A stretch of 64,000 nucleotides of DNA. It comes from Zonotrichia leucophrys gambelii (lineage: Eukaryota > Chordata > Aves > Passeriformes > Passerellidae). This document shows, one piece after another, positions 36,060-47,745 of this stretch; within the stretch, counting starts at the first letter, position 1, and every line of letters starts with the position of its first letter. The stretch spans positions 56,577,585 to 56,641,584 of the forward strand of contig NC_088170.1 in the NCBI RefSeq assembly GCF_028769735.1, written 5' to 3'. The notes beneath the pieces are model-generated. The model did no database searches and was not told where the DNA came from. It saw only the letters and a list, made by a program, of their open reading frames with translations. The position numbers were made by a program, and so were the translations under genes.

Positions 36060-36470
36060 ATATTTTATATCACTCTGCTAAATCAGAAATCCTATATAAA
36101 ATCTTCAAATGGGTGACTTTGGCATTAAGCCTCTCACCCCTCACCCATGGCATATCCAAAAGAAGCTGCTCAGACAGTATTGAACTCCAGCATGACAGTT
36201 TAATAATAAGACCATTTTGGTACTGTGTTGTTCATAAGTTTACGTGGGTTTGAGTTTTGTCAGATACTTTCTCATCAGAGAAACTTATTTAAGTAAGCGC
36301 TAGCAGCAATGACAACTGGCAGCTCTAATTACACTTGACAGAGTACAAGACAATCTTTTCTCTTCCTACCAGATGCTTCCACTGCTGTGTGCTCCCTCAT
36401 CTACTAATTCCTGCCCCCGGTAGAACTTATTAAGACATGCACCTGTCATTTGGCGTATCACAAATATCTG
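36060..36470. promoter_or_regulatory. Candidate conserved non-coding element
   Basis: Repeat-free sequence with CTCTAATTACACTTGACAGA, ACTTATTTAAGTAAGCGCTA and ACATGCACCTGTCATTTGGC. These combine a homeodomain core, NKX2-like CACTTGA and MEIS/TGIF-like CTGTCA motifs. Conservation is not shown. Confidence 0.3.
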
Positions 36471-38376
36471 GCAAGACATGCAGAGTGCAGCAATGTGCAG
36501 CAGGAGTGCCAGTGCAAACAGCCTCCCTCTGTCACAGCAGACTGCCTCCAGAAGTGAGGAATGATGTGGGATAGATGCCTGTCACCAAGGCAAGGTGATG
36601 GATCTGCAGTGGAGGCAGTCGAGGGTTTGCATCCCAAAAAAGGTATCCGGGTGTATCCCTGCCCACACTGTTGGGCTGATGTGCTGCTGTGATCCCCACA
36701 CAGTGGTGTCTGCGCCATCACCACCCGAGTGCTCTCTCAGACTCATGCTTGATTAAGTAGTGGAGGCAGACAGGATGATCTGATGACTGCTGTGGTATGA
36801 CAGCACAAGGTAAACTGGCTTGATGTTTCTGTTCCAGATAAATCACAGCAAAAACATTCTGTCAGCGTGCACAGATATCTTCTCCCATTTTTCTTCATCT
36901 GTGTATGAATTTTTGTTTAATGTCACATTAGTTTGCCTTCAATGTATAGAATACAGTGACCTAATTTTTGCTGCCAGGCACAAGGAGGGCAGAGCAATAA
37001 AGGTGTTCTGTGGGGGAAGGAAACATATCATATTTCAAAGATCCTGGAACAGCATTCCTGAAGTGGAGCAAGGCGATAAGAACAAGAAATGGCTGCACAC
37101 TGATAAGGAGGTTGGTAGTGAAACCTTGCCAAGTCGAAATGTCACGTCATTGGGAAAATGCCCAAGCAATGCCTCATCAGCTAATTGTGAAATATTTTCC
37201 ACTCGTCCCAGCTGCTACCTACTGCAAATGCTTACTAATGAATTCTGGGAAGCATTGAGATATGCAGATCTATAGATCACATTTGCCCAGTTTTGTATGA
37301 ATACAAATACACCATGATCTGTTGGGGCAAGAGACACATGTGCTGGTGCTGATGGAGAGGCAAAATTCCCTTGCCTTTCTTCCTTGTTCCTGATAAGCCT
37401 ACCTCAAACCATATTCAAAATACAAAAATTTGAATTGGAGTTTGAAGCATTATGAGCTGTTGTTTGTTCTGCTTTATACAGAATAAGAATTTGGGAAATC
37501 TAGTGGAGCTATTTTGTGCCTTCTGGAGAAGGAACAAAATGTCCTCTTATTTATGTGCGGCAGATAAAAATCAGGATGCTCCTGATAGTTGTGAGAATTA
37601 ACCCAGTCCATGAGCTTGTTACAGAGAAAAAACCAATCAACCAGAAAACAAAATTAAAACAACCTACTTACAAAGTTTAGGAGAAATCTTGGTAGTCTAG
37701 AAGGTGTATTTTTCATATCTTCCAATCTCAAGAGCAAAGAGCTTTTATGATTACTAGTCCAGATATTTTGAGCCAAGAATTAGCTGTAACATTTCAAAAA
37801 TGGGTTTTATATGCTAGAAAATAATTCATACTTTAAGGGTCAGATTTTTTAAGTCTTATAGAATTGGGAGACTGGGAATTTTTCCTTTCAATTGGCATAA
37901 AGGTTTCTATTTCTAGCCATATACAATGTAGTATCTATGGAACAATTAAGTTCTGACATTCCTAGGCAAAGAAAATTTGTCACTGTTGTAGCACTGATTC
38001 TTACCTTTCTAATAGCTCACACAGGTACCATTTTATGAGAAACTCTGTGTCTGAAATAAAAAAAGAAGAAATATTAGCTATATGGAGTTGTTCCTATTTG
38101 GGGGCTGTTGAAGTAAAAGCTACGTGGTCAGGTTTGAGAAGCAGATAAAATGGTTGAAGGTGTATGACAAATTCAAATATAAGGTATGTCTGTAGGTCAA
38201 CTCCCCATCTCAGAATGTGCCACTACAAATCATCTATGAGATCTGTGTGTGAGCTCTGGTGATTGAGCATCGAGGGACTGAGAGGCAGCAAACACAAAAC
38301 TCAACAGAGGCCAATTGGTCTAGTGCAGGTGGGTGGTAGGTCCAGCTTCCCTGTGTCCATGTCCCCACCCTGGAAA
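36471..38376. other. Intergenic sequence, no gene recognised
   Basis: It contains a 151-codon open frame at 36820-37275 (+) that starts shortly before a plausible acceptor-like CTGTTCCAG. The protein has no domain, signal or homologue that I recognise, so I treat the frame as chance. Confidence 0.5.
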
Positions 38377-38475
38377 GGAGCCCACGGCCCCAGTAAGGAA
38401 CCCATGGCACCAGCAAGGAGCCCATAGCCCCAGAATGGAGCCCATGGCCCCAGAATGGAGCCCATGGCCCCAGGC
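38377..38475. repeat. 20-bp minisatellite, five copies
   Basis: The unit GGAGCCCATGGCCCCAGAAT starts at 38377, 38397, 38417, 38437 and 38457, the last copy being incomplete. Copies three and four differ at one base, while the first two carry several changes. Confidence 0.95.
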
Positions 38476-41400
38476 CTCACTCCATGAGACTGAGCTCTGG
38501 GGGTCAGGTCAGTGCTTTGCCTGTCCCATCAGCACACTGGTCTCTGGAAACTCAGTGAAAAGCCAGGCTGGAGCTCCACAAGATCCATGTTCTTCCTGCA
38601 GCCCCTTTGCTAGTTTTTACTAATAGCCTCATCAGTCAGGAAGGGTTTGAGGAACCATTAAGAGCTGTGCCAAAAGGGTCTCTCTGGGTCAGGACTGTGT
38701 GAGACTGTACAACACAATCTCTGCCCCAAATCACACCCAAGAGAGCTCAGCTGCTGTATTGATTAGCTGTTTACCCTGCTACCACATGCTTCCTCTGGGG
38801 AGGGGGAGGCAGAAAATACATATGGGCTTTCTTAGCATCAGCTGATGCAGATTCCCAGTGATAGAGTGAAATGGTAAAAATTTATTTTGTTGTGCTAGCT
38901 TTTGAGTGCTAAATGCATACAGAATGCACCTAAGTTTTTAACTTCGGATAATTAGATTATTAAGTTGCTATGATATCAGGAAAGTAAGTATATAATACTT
39001 AAATAGTCATGTCTCCAGACTTTTTGCACATATAAATACAGCCCAGCCCCCCCCAGCTTTACTTTATCTGCATGAACATACTGCTTTTGATGATAATGTA
39101 CTCTTCCACTGGTTTACATTTCCTGTAGCTAATTTTTCAAACATATAACAGCACTGTAGTGCTTAGGCAATTATTTCCAGTGTCTGGGCATATTTATCAA
39201 GTGGAATCAAGTATTGATCATCTGTAGAGAAGGTCTCAGCATTCCTTCATATTTTCCAGCTGGCCAGCTGGAGGGGAAGTTCATTTTTATCAGTGAATTG
39301 AAAGCTGAGTTTGTGTTCCTTTTTTCAGACAAAATTCATCAGGCTCTGTGGTTGCAGGTTTGTAACAAAACTCAGTCATACTGCCTGCTTTTCACAACAA
39401 CTGCCATTGATTTATTTGGCTGTTCTGTTTGAAATTTGGCACATCATGTTTTCATCATACTTAGATCAAAAGAGTTAGTGTGAAAGGAGATAACTGCTTT
39501 GTATGACAAAGATTATTTTAAGATTCTAAGACTAAGTACTTAATACATTTTCTGTTCCTTTCTTTTTTAGCTGCATGTCAGCTAATTCGGTCAGAACAAA
39601 TTTCTGTCACCAAAACATCCCTTGCCAGGAGAATCCTGATGCTTTCAGGAATGAAGATTTCCTTCCCAGCATGATTCGCAGGCCCAGCATCACACCACTA
39701 CTACTGACCAATGCTGCCTCTGCTCTTCAGTCCTTGCTGCTGAGGTCCTTATTGCCAGAGGCTTTTACAGAATTTTGAATTCTAAAAAATTGTGACTTGT
39801 GTCACTCCAATACAACACATGTCTGTTACTATCTCTGCTTTATTGATGAAAAACACAAAATTGAAGGGAAATTGGAAATTTACCTTACTGGATAACCTGT
39901 GTGGAAGCCATAAGTCTGTCCCATGGTCTCCTTTCTCTGTGTCTTAGCCATAGGTCCATCATTACCATTTCATACTGCTGCTTATACCACTGTTTCTGCA
40001 AATGCCGTATTGAACTCATAGAGGAAAACATTCAAGCTCCAAGTTTTCTCCTTCTGTCCTCTATATTGCAGTGCAAAGGGCTTTTTGGATGAAAAAGCTA
40101 TCTGAGAACAGATAGCAACAAACTCCTCAGGCCTTTCAAAGGGACAAACCTGCATTTTATAACATGCATTCCATGTGATAATTTATTATATCTTTTCACT
40201 GAGAAACCTCCTGTGCAGCAGACTTTTGCATAAATGGAGCATAAAATGCATTAACACAGAGAATTCACAGAAAACTGACATTTTTATACTGATTTCCTCA
40301 CATTTGTTGTTTGGTTTGTGCATATGTAATGCCAAATGAATATGTTAAGAGCTGGGGGAGTTCATAAGAAGAAACCAGAAGCCACAACAGGGCAGCTCAC
40401 AGCTGGGAGATGTCTCTCAGCCCCAGAGTGAGTGGTGAACCAGGTCCTCAGCACCTCTTGGGCACTGTTCCTTGTGGATGTGCAAGGGCTGTGCTGCCGT
40501 CTCTCAGCCTTGGCCAAGGCACACAAATTCCCCTTGCAGACCACTTACCATATGCACTCAATTACCTCATATTTAAACAACAGAGTCATCCTTTCTGACC
40601 ATTAAATATCTGGCTGTGTGTTCCTTTCCCAGCTGGAGGGGCTGCACAGGGACAGGGCTGAGCAGCAGCAAGGAGGGCAGTCAGACTGGACACAGCCAGA
40701 CCAGCCATTGCCTAAACCAAAAGTTGGAAATACACTGTGAGCTTTGTGCTGCTCCTCTATTCTCCATCCATTACCTTACCACATGATGTGTCCAGTCTGC
40801 TTTTAAATCATTTCAGAGATGTGACTTCTAACACTTTTTCTAGGGAAGCTATTTCACAGTCGATTACACTTCCTTGTTAAAATTTTGGCTGGATAGTCAA
40901 CTCAAATCTCCCTTTGCTCACTTTCTTACCTTTATATGCAATTATACCCCCGAGAAGTGCTCTAAACAATCTCCTAATGCCTCCTTGTTTGTATCTCAAG
41001 CACATGTAAACACTTATAGCAGTTTTGGATACCATGTGAGGCATCTTAAAATCTTTAGCTCGTAGGTGCTTTCTCCATGGATCATCCCCTCTAGCCCTTA
41101 TGTTAGGCATTTTATCCTTCTTAAAGTTCTTTATAATTAGTCATCATCTTCCTAGAAAGGCTGGTGCCCAGGCCTGAATGTAAGCTGTAATTTGTGCAAC
41201 AAAGATTTCATATTCATAATGCTTCTAGGCTGCACATAGTTTTAAATTATGTTCAGTGTCCTACTTTCACCAGTAATTGTATCTCTTTTTCCCTAACCTT
41301 ATACAGAAAGAGAAGTGAGCAGCTTTTCAGTTTAATTAGTTTGGTTTCTGACAGCCTAAATGGGCAGTGCTGTAAAGAGCTGCAAGGTTAAAAGATTTTC

Positions 41401-43199
41401 CTGGGATGTATATAACTGCAAAGAAAAATACACACATTTTACTTATGAAATAGAAGCAATGGTATAAGGGATAAGGAAATATTTTCTTCCCCTTAAAGCA
41501 CACAGCCACTTTAGGAACATGTGTTTGTCATCCTCACTCCTAAAATAAACTATACATAAACATATTCCTAGTACCATCCAGACATTTTTCATGACTGTGT
41601 GACAGTCAGAAGTGACAGACAAGACGTTCTCTGTTGGGACTCAGAACATTCAGTGTCGCTGCATGGTAGGAGCTCTCTCTGCATAACAAAATGAGTAAGG
41701 TCTCCATAGAAGCTACTTGTAATGTTTTGATAGAAAAGTTCTTTCTGGCAATCAATAAATGCCACTTTTTAGCAGGAAAAAAAAAGTGCATGAATTTATA
41801 CCAACATCTGATTTCAGTTTCTTAATAGGTCCATGTGAGAAACTGCATGAAAACTTTGGACATTGTGGTAAAAGTGAGCACACCAATAGCCTACGGTATG
41901 GTATACCATACCCTTCAGTGTGGTTTAGAGCAGTCAGGATGAAAATAACCTGGGATGATTCTGTGTAATTTTTAATTAGAACAGCTTTCATGAATATGTA
42001 GAATATTACTATTATTACAAATTATAATAATTTGAACTAAATTAGGCAAAAACTCAAATTAGAACCTGAGTTCTAAACAAATACAAGATCATTCTTTTAT
42101 ACCTACCACAGAATCACCTGGACTCTCCAATTGTTCTCAAAAAAGAGGAGTTGTTTTTTCCCTTCAGGTGAGCAGCCTTTTTGAAGTAGTCTAAGTACAG
42201 CTGGTATAATATCCATCTTCTTGCCTCATTCAGTACAGTGAGATAAAAAATATGAACAAGCATGTGAGGAAAAAATATATGAAAACCAAAGATAATATCT
42301 TTTCATGAATAGCATGGTAGAATCCAACTTTTGAAAGACATCACTTTATTAACTTTTCCTACCATACTTTCACTTGATGATATTTCCACCTCAGACCTTT
42401 TCAGTAAAATTTTCCTTTCCTCAGTGTTTATTTCCTGGTTTCCATCTAGCTGTTTGACACCCCAAAATATAAAACACTGCCTGCAAGCTCCAGCTCCCTC
42501 AGAACTGCTGGTGTGTGTTAGCAATCTCCCTGTGCCACCCAGGCCCTTCTCCACCGGAGTGCCCAGGGTCAGGGCTGGAGCAGGGCTGGAGCTTCCCAGC
42601 AGTGCCTGGGATCAGCCATGTGCTGCTCAGTGGCAGCTGCAAGGGCACACTGTGGCCTGAGCTGCTTCTGTGAGACAGTGAATGGGGACTGCAATTTCAG
42701 GAGATGGTCTGATTAAAGCACACAAGCCTTTCATCTATTTTTGAATCCTTGTTCTAAGATTACAGTGCACCAGGCTGCTCTGGAAAGCATCTGGACAACA
42801 GAGAACCAAGCATCTCTAAGGATCTCATAAAGATGAGTTTAAAGAGGAAAATAAGATTTCCAATTTTTTATTCTCTCAAATGGATAAAAAATAAGCTTCA
42901 ATTTTTATTTTATTTTTAAAGGAGAGGGGGAAAATATTGACAAAGGACCATAACTCATAAGACAAAGAAGGGATTCACAGATGCCATGTCTTCAAGATTT
43001 GATACTAAACAAACCCAGGGACAGCTCTGCTCTTTGCATGACTGTCCCACATGGGTCATACCTGCTCACAAACTGCCAGAACCTGAGCCTGAGAAGACAA
43101 ACCCTGAATGGGCCTCTAGTGAATAGGGTTACCCAGGAAGCCTTTTTCTGGGTGTTTAAGTACTTTTGAATGTCAAAATAAATTCATTAATGGGAATCA
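38476..43199. other. Intergenic sequence, about 4.7 kb, no gene recognised
   Basis: AT-rich unique DNA. An 18-bp palindrome lies at 41895-41912. Short open frames (39575-39778, 42331-42660 and others) show no domain. Confidence 0.55.
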
Positions 43200-43594
43200 T
43201 GTCGCAGACATCTTTTTGTGAAAATCCTTTTCTTGGGATTTTTTCTTCCTCAGAAGCTGTGAGGCTTCAAGAACAAAATGTAAACAACGGTTATCTGCTG
43301 CTATGGAATGAAACAGGTGCATCTGTGATTGGTCTCATCTACTTGTTTGTAATTAATGGCCAATCACAGCAGAACTGACTCGGCCAGAGAGTCTGAGGCA
43401 GATGCCTTTGTTATCATTCTTTCCCATTTTATTCTTAGCTTAGCTAACCTTCTGAGATGAAACTTTTCCTTCTATTCCTTTTAGTATAGTTTTAATGTAA
43501 TATATATAATAAAATAATAAATCAAGTCTTCTGAACATAGAATCAACATTCTCATCTCTTCTCTCACCTGAAAATCCCTGTGAACACCATCACA
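43200..43594 (+). mobile_element. Solo LTR (passerine ERVK-like), + strand
   Basis: It begins TGTCGCAGACATCTTTTTG and ends CACCATCACA. Flanking hexamers GAATCA (43194-43199) and GATTCA (43595-43600) match at five of six bases, a mutated target duplication. CCAAT-box arms CTGTGATTGG (43323-43332) and CCAATCACAG (43360-43369) lie mid-element, and AATAAATCAAG is at 43516. It is the same family as the LTR at 23502 and better preserved at its 3' end. No retroviral genes adjoin it. Confidence 0.92.
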
Positions 43595-46081
43595 GATTCA
43601 CCCTCAATATGTAACAACCAGAGACAGAAAACTGCAGACAACTGCTGATGCAGTGCTGGCAGCAACAGCAATGCAACCCCACCATTTTTCCTAAGAGATG
43701 TGGTGTGAGGCTGGATTCTGGCAAGGTCTGGTGTTCCTCAATACTTGGGCTGGCTAATTTGAATTGGATAAAAAATCAACCATTTCTACAGATCAAAGAT
43801 ATTGAAGTGGTTTTTTCTTTATGTCATATTTGAGTGAATTTACTTTGGCAAAATTCCCTCTTCCTTGTGCTTTCTGTTAACTTCCCAGTTATTAAATCTG
43901 GTGGAGGTGTTCAGAGTGGGTTCATTTCAATACCAGTTTTGTTCTATATCAGGTCTTATATCTTACTTCACAGTATCAAACTCAAGAGCTTTCTTTCTCA
44001 GAGTGCATGAGGTAACCTGATGACAGTGTCTCTGTCACATTTGCTAGGGGATAGGTGTCTGCAGTGCAGCACGTGATGCTGCTGCACACTCAACACATCC
44101 TCACCACTGAAGGGGTGTGCTGTGGGTGACAACTGCTGGGCAGGGCCCAGAGAAGGGGTGTCCCTTTCCCACCCATTGGGAGGGAGAGACCTTCTGTCAG
44201 CACCTCAGCTCCTCAGTCCCACTGAATCTTAGGTGGATTATCAGCTGACAGCAACATTGTCATAAACAGATTTACACGCTAGATGGGTCAGAAAGAGCAT
44301 TGTGGTCATCAGTGAGCAAATACTTCAAGATAGTTCATCAATTACAACTCAAAACTGCCTAAAATGAACATTGAAAATGTTCAAATACTTGAAATAGAAG
44401 GAAATCTCCTCCTCCAAAATGTCTATATTTGACTGCTTGCATTTTGTGCAAGGTTGGAATGAAGGAAACATGAATATTGCCTTAAGTTGGGAAAAAGGTG
44501 AATGTACAGGTGAGAACCAAGATGAAACTGTTCTATTGTGAAGATCTTGTCTAATATGCAATTTGTAATCTTTCCAATACTAGTTACTTCCTAATCTTTA
44601 CCATAGAAAAAGTAGCAGTAGAGAAAAGCCTCATAATCTGCTGAGATGGATACTGAAAATAATAAGCATTAATTTAGAAAATGAATAAACCTGTGATTCA
44701 TCATAACTTCTCAAATCTAGATTAACTTTAGATTAATTTAAGAGATCTCAATACTCTCAGTCTCTCTCTTTCCCCACCCCCCTTTTTTTTCTCTTTTTTG
44801 TTTTCATTAAAGTCACTTCTATTTCCCTTTTAAAACTTCAGGTTGTGTTTAGCAAGGAGAATGCTTTGTTCAGAGGGCTCCTCATGTAACCTGGAACCAC
44901 CAGGAGCTTTCCTGTAATTAGCTCTGATAGTCTGACTGTGCATTTTAATTTGAATGCTTGACTGATCTTCCTTTAATTCTGAGATGTGGCCTTCATTCAC
45001 ACTTATTGCAGATATGGAAACAAAAAAAAATTAATTTCTTAACAGTATTTTCTCTTTAATTTAGTGGTTTTTTTGGAGTTTTGTGGTTTGTTTTTTTTTT
45101 AATTTAAAACTTGGCTACCAGGCTTCTAAGACTCTTCAAAATATTCTGTGTTTGATTTTCAGTGTTCAACACTGCCATAAGGCCAAGGAATGAATGCACC
45201 AGGGAGCAAACAAGTCCTCTTTGTGCCAGTTTTCCCAGTATAGATCAGTTTTCCATACTCTATGAAGGGACCATGCTGGTGACATCCATTAACACACAGA
45301 ACCACTGGTGCTGGTACCAGGTGTGCATTTCTCCACCAGCAAGCACAGCCCTGATAACCCTGACACTGCCCTGCTTCCCACTGCACTTCATGGGAGTCTG
45401 GAGCTGCTAGCAAGGAGCAAGGTCCAGGTCTCATCAAATGCACCATAGATTTCAAACATAGACAGCAGGCAAAGCTGCTAAGAGAAATTAGCATCAATAG
45501 GTGATAAATCAGCATCAACACCATACATTTTAATGTAAATTTACATTATACAACTCTTTCACTGAGTTGTGGCAGTGATCAAGAGAAAGGTGGGATGGAA
45601 CTAGATTGTGAGTAACCTTTCTCATCCCAGCACCTAACATGAAGCTACCACACATTTACACAGCTCCTCCTTCTGGAGCTGCAGTTGCTTGGGGAGATAG
45701 GTGCAAAAATGCTCAGCAGATATTACTGTCAACACTGGCAAGAGCTGCCCTGAGCAGAGAGCAAAGTGCTGGAGTCAATAGTCCCTGTTGAAGTCATGGG
45801 ATACAGCCTGGATAGTCCAAGCAGTGCTTTCCTGGTAGCTTAGCATTTTAAAAAGTGACCTCTGTGAGCTGCAGAAAGGCAGCTGCTGTGGGTTAAAGCC
45901 CTGCCAGGCCCTGCAGAAGGGGTGGTGGTGTCCTCCATGCAGAGAGATGGGTACACAGTGAGTGTGGAGCAGCCCATGCCACTGACCCAGCTGTGGACAG
46001 CAGCACAGGACAACACCTCACAAGGCTTTGCCAAGCATCCGCCGCCCAATCCACTGTCTAGCCATTGTTTGGCCTTAAGAA
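43595..46081. other. Intergenic sequence, no gene recognised
   Basis: It includes a T-rich stretch near 44778-44805, a second one near 45065-45105, and an 18-bp palindrome at 45531-45548. No repeat family assigned. Confidence 0.5.
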
Positions 46082-46529
46082 TGTGACAGCCACTTGGTGT
46101 CAGAGGGAGGGCAAGAAGCTGCTGTGGCTGTGGCCATTGTCTGAGAAACCTCTACATATGAAGTGTAGAATCTTCCTTACTTCCTTACTTGGCCAGCTGC
46201 TGACTGGCTACAGAGCATCACAGGGGTGGGGACCAGGTGTAAGATAGCTAAGTGTCTAGTCCAGCAGCCTTTGGGCTCTCTTCAGTACAAAGTAAAAAGT
46301 AGAGTCTCTCCCTGCTGTGGAGCTCTTGTCCTCAAGCCCTTTGTCTCTGTTAACCCTGCCATGCCGTGTGCCCCCACATGCTTGGCAGCAGTGTGCAGTG
46401 ACTCCAGCTGAACTCTGCCCTGCAGGGGAACTGGTGTGATTTGGAAAACTGAGGTTCCTCTGCTGGGTCTGACATGTGGCAAAGCAATAAAGTACTTCTC
46501 ACTATTGACACCCGTGGGGTTGTCTCACA
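46082..46529 (+). mobile_element. Possible old LTR, + strand
   Basis: The right end resembles an LTR R-U5 tail: AATAAA at 46486, then about 35 bases later GGGGTTGTCTCACA ending in CA at 46529. A TG start at 46082 (TGTGACAGCCACTTGG) is possible. No target duplication is seen and I cannot name a family, so boundaries are tentative. Confidence 0.35.
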
Positions 46530-47236
46530 GGTCCAGCCTAGTACCAAATATATGTATTTAAGTGCACGCAGACACAAACAACAGGAAAATAGCTTTCAGG
46601 TCAGCCTGGATCCTCTCCCCAGGAATGTGATAATCCTGATTAGCTGATACTGTGGACAGACTTCACTTCCTTCCCAAACAAGCTCTGCTACTTGATGAAA
46701 TGGACAAACCCACTTCCAACCTCAGAAGGGATTTTAGCTTTTTGTTTCTTTAAATTACGCCTGCACTGCCTCAAACTTTTACTGAAATTTCAGCAGGTAC
46801 ATTCCAAAAATTACATCTGTAGAAACAACTGTCTTCCCCTCCTGCTATTCTCTGTTCATTCGTGTGGAATCTAATTGTAAAAAATAAAGTTATCTTTTAA
46901 TAACAGTGATCAAATCTCTACTCTGAGATCTGACAATCTGTGGGGCTGGGTCTAACAGCCTGGGTGAAGTGATTACCACTCAGTGATGTACCAAAACAAG
47001 GGGCAGATCCACACTTTGCCCAGCTATTTTGCTCCAGACTACTCATCAAATCAAATTTTCCTGCTGTGGTACTGGTCAGTTTTGTAGCAAAATAATGCTA
47101 TACATTTTTTCATAGCTCCATGAAAATTAGCTGCATAATGTGCTGCATATCTCAAACCTGTCTTTATTTGAAGGTTCATGTCCACTTTCCAGTTTTTCAT
47201 ATGCTCACAACAACTCAGTAATAATTACAGCAAACA
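46530..47236. other. Unique intergenic sequence
   Basis: AT-rich; nothing recognised. Confidence 0.5.
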
Positions 47237-47745
47237 TCAGCTTTGGTTAGCAACTAAGCCCTACACAGCCACACTCTCACTGCCCCTCCAGCAGGAAGGG
47301 GAGAGAATGGAAAGAGTTAAAGTGAGAAAACTTGTGGATTGGGATAAAGATGGTTTAATGGGACAGAAAAAAAAAAAAAGAAAAAAAAAAGAAGAAGAAT
47401 TGAAATATACAAAAGAAGTGATGCTTAAGGCAATTGCTCATCGCTTGCCAACTGGTGCCCAGCCAGTTCCTCAGTGTGATGCCACATGGTATGGAACATC
47501 CCTTGGGTCACTTGGGTCAGCTGTCCCAGCTGTGTCACTTCACAGCTCCTTGTGCCCCTCCAGTCTTCTCACTGGCAGGGCACGAGAAGACGAAAAGTCC
47601 TTGACTTGTATGAACACCACTCAGCAACAACTAAACCATCAGTGGGTTATCAATATTAATTTAATGCTAAAACCAAAACACAGCCCTATACCAGCTACTA
47701 GCAAGAAAATGAGCTCTATCCCAGCCAATGCAAGGCAGCATCTTT
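47237..47745 (-). mobile_element. Solo LTR of a widespread avian ERV family, - strand
   Basis: Read on the minus strand it begins near TGGCTGGGATAGAGCTCATT and continues TAGCTGGTATAGGGCTGTGT, TGATGGTTTAGTTGTTGCTG and GACAGCTGACCCAAGTGACC. It passes CCATTAAACCATCTTTATCC (poly(A) region) and ends near GGGCTTAGTTGCTAACCAAA. I recognise this order from many bird genomes. The + strand shows two A-runs at 47368-47397. A 252-codon + frame (47178-47936) runs through it antisense and is not a gene. Ends are approximate. Confidence 0.8.

Noticed and set aside
36820..37275. 151-codon + strand frame, considered as a small gene or exon
   Set aside because: No recognisable domain, signal peptide or downstream donor pattern; similar lengths arise by chance in 64 kb.
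23502..43594. A full-length provirus bounded by the two related LTRs
   Set aside because: The flanking hexamers differ and no viral genes lie between them.
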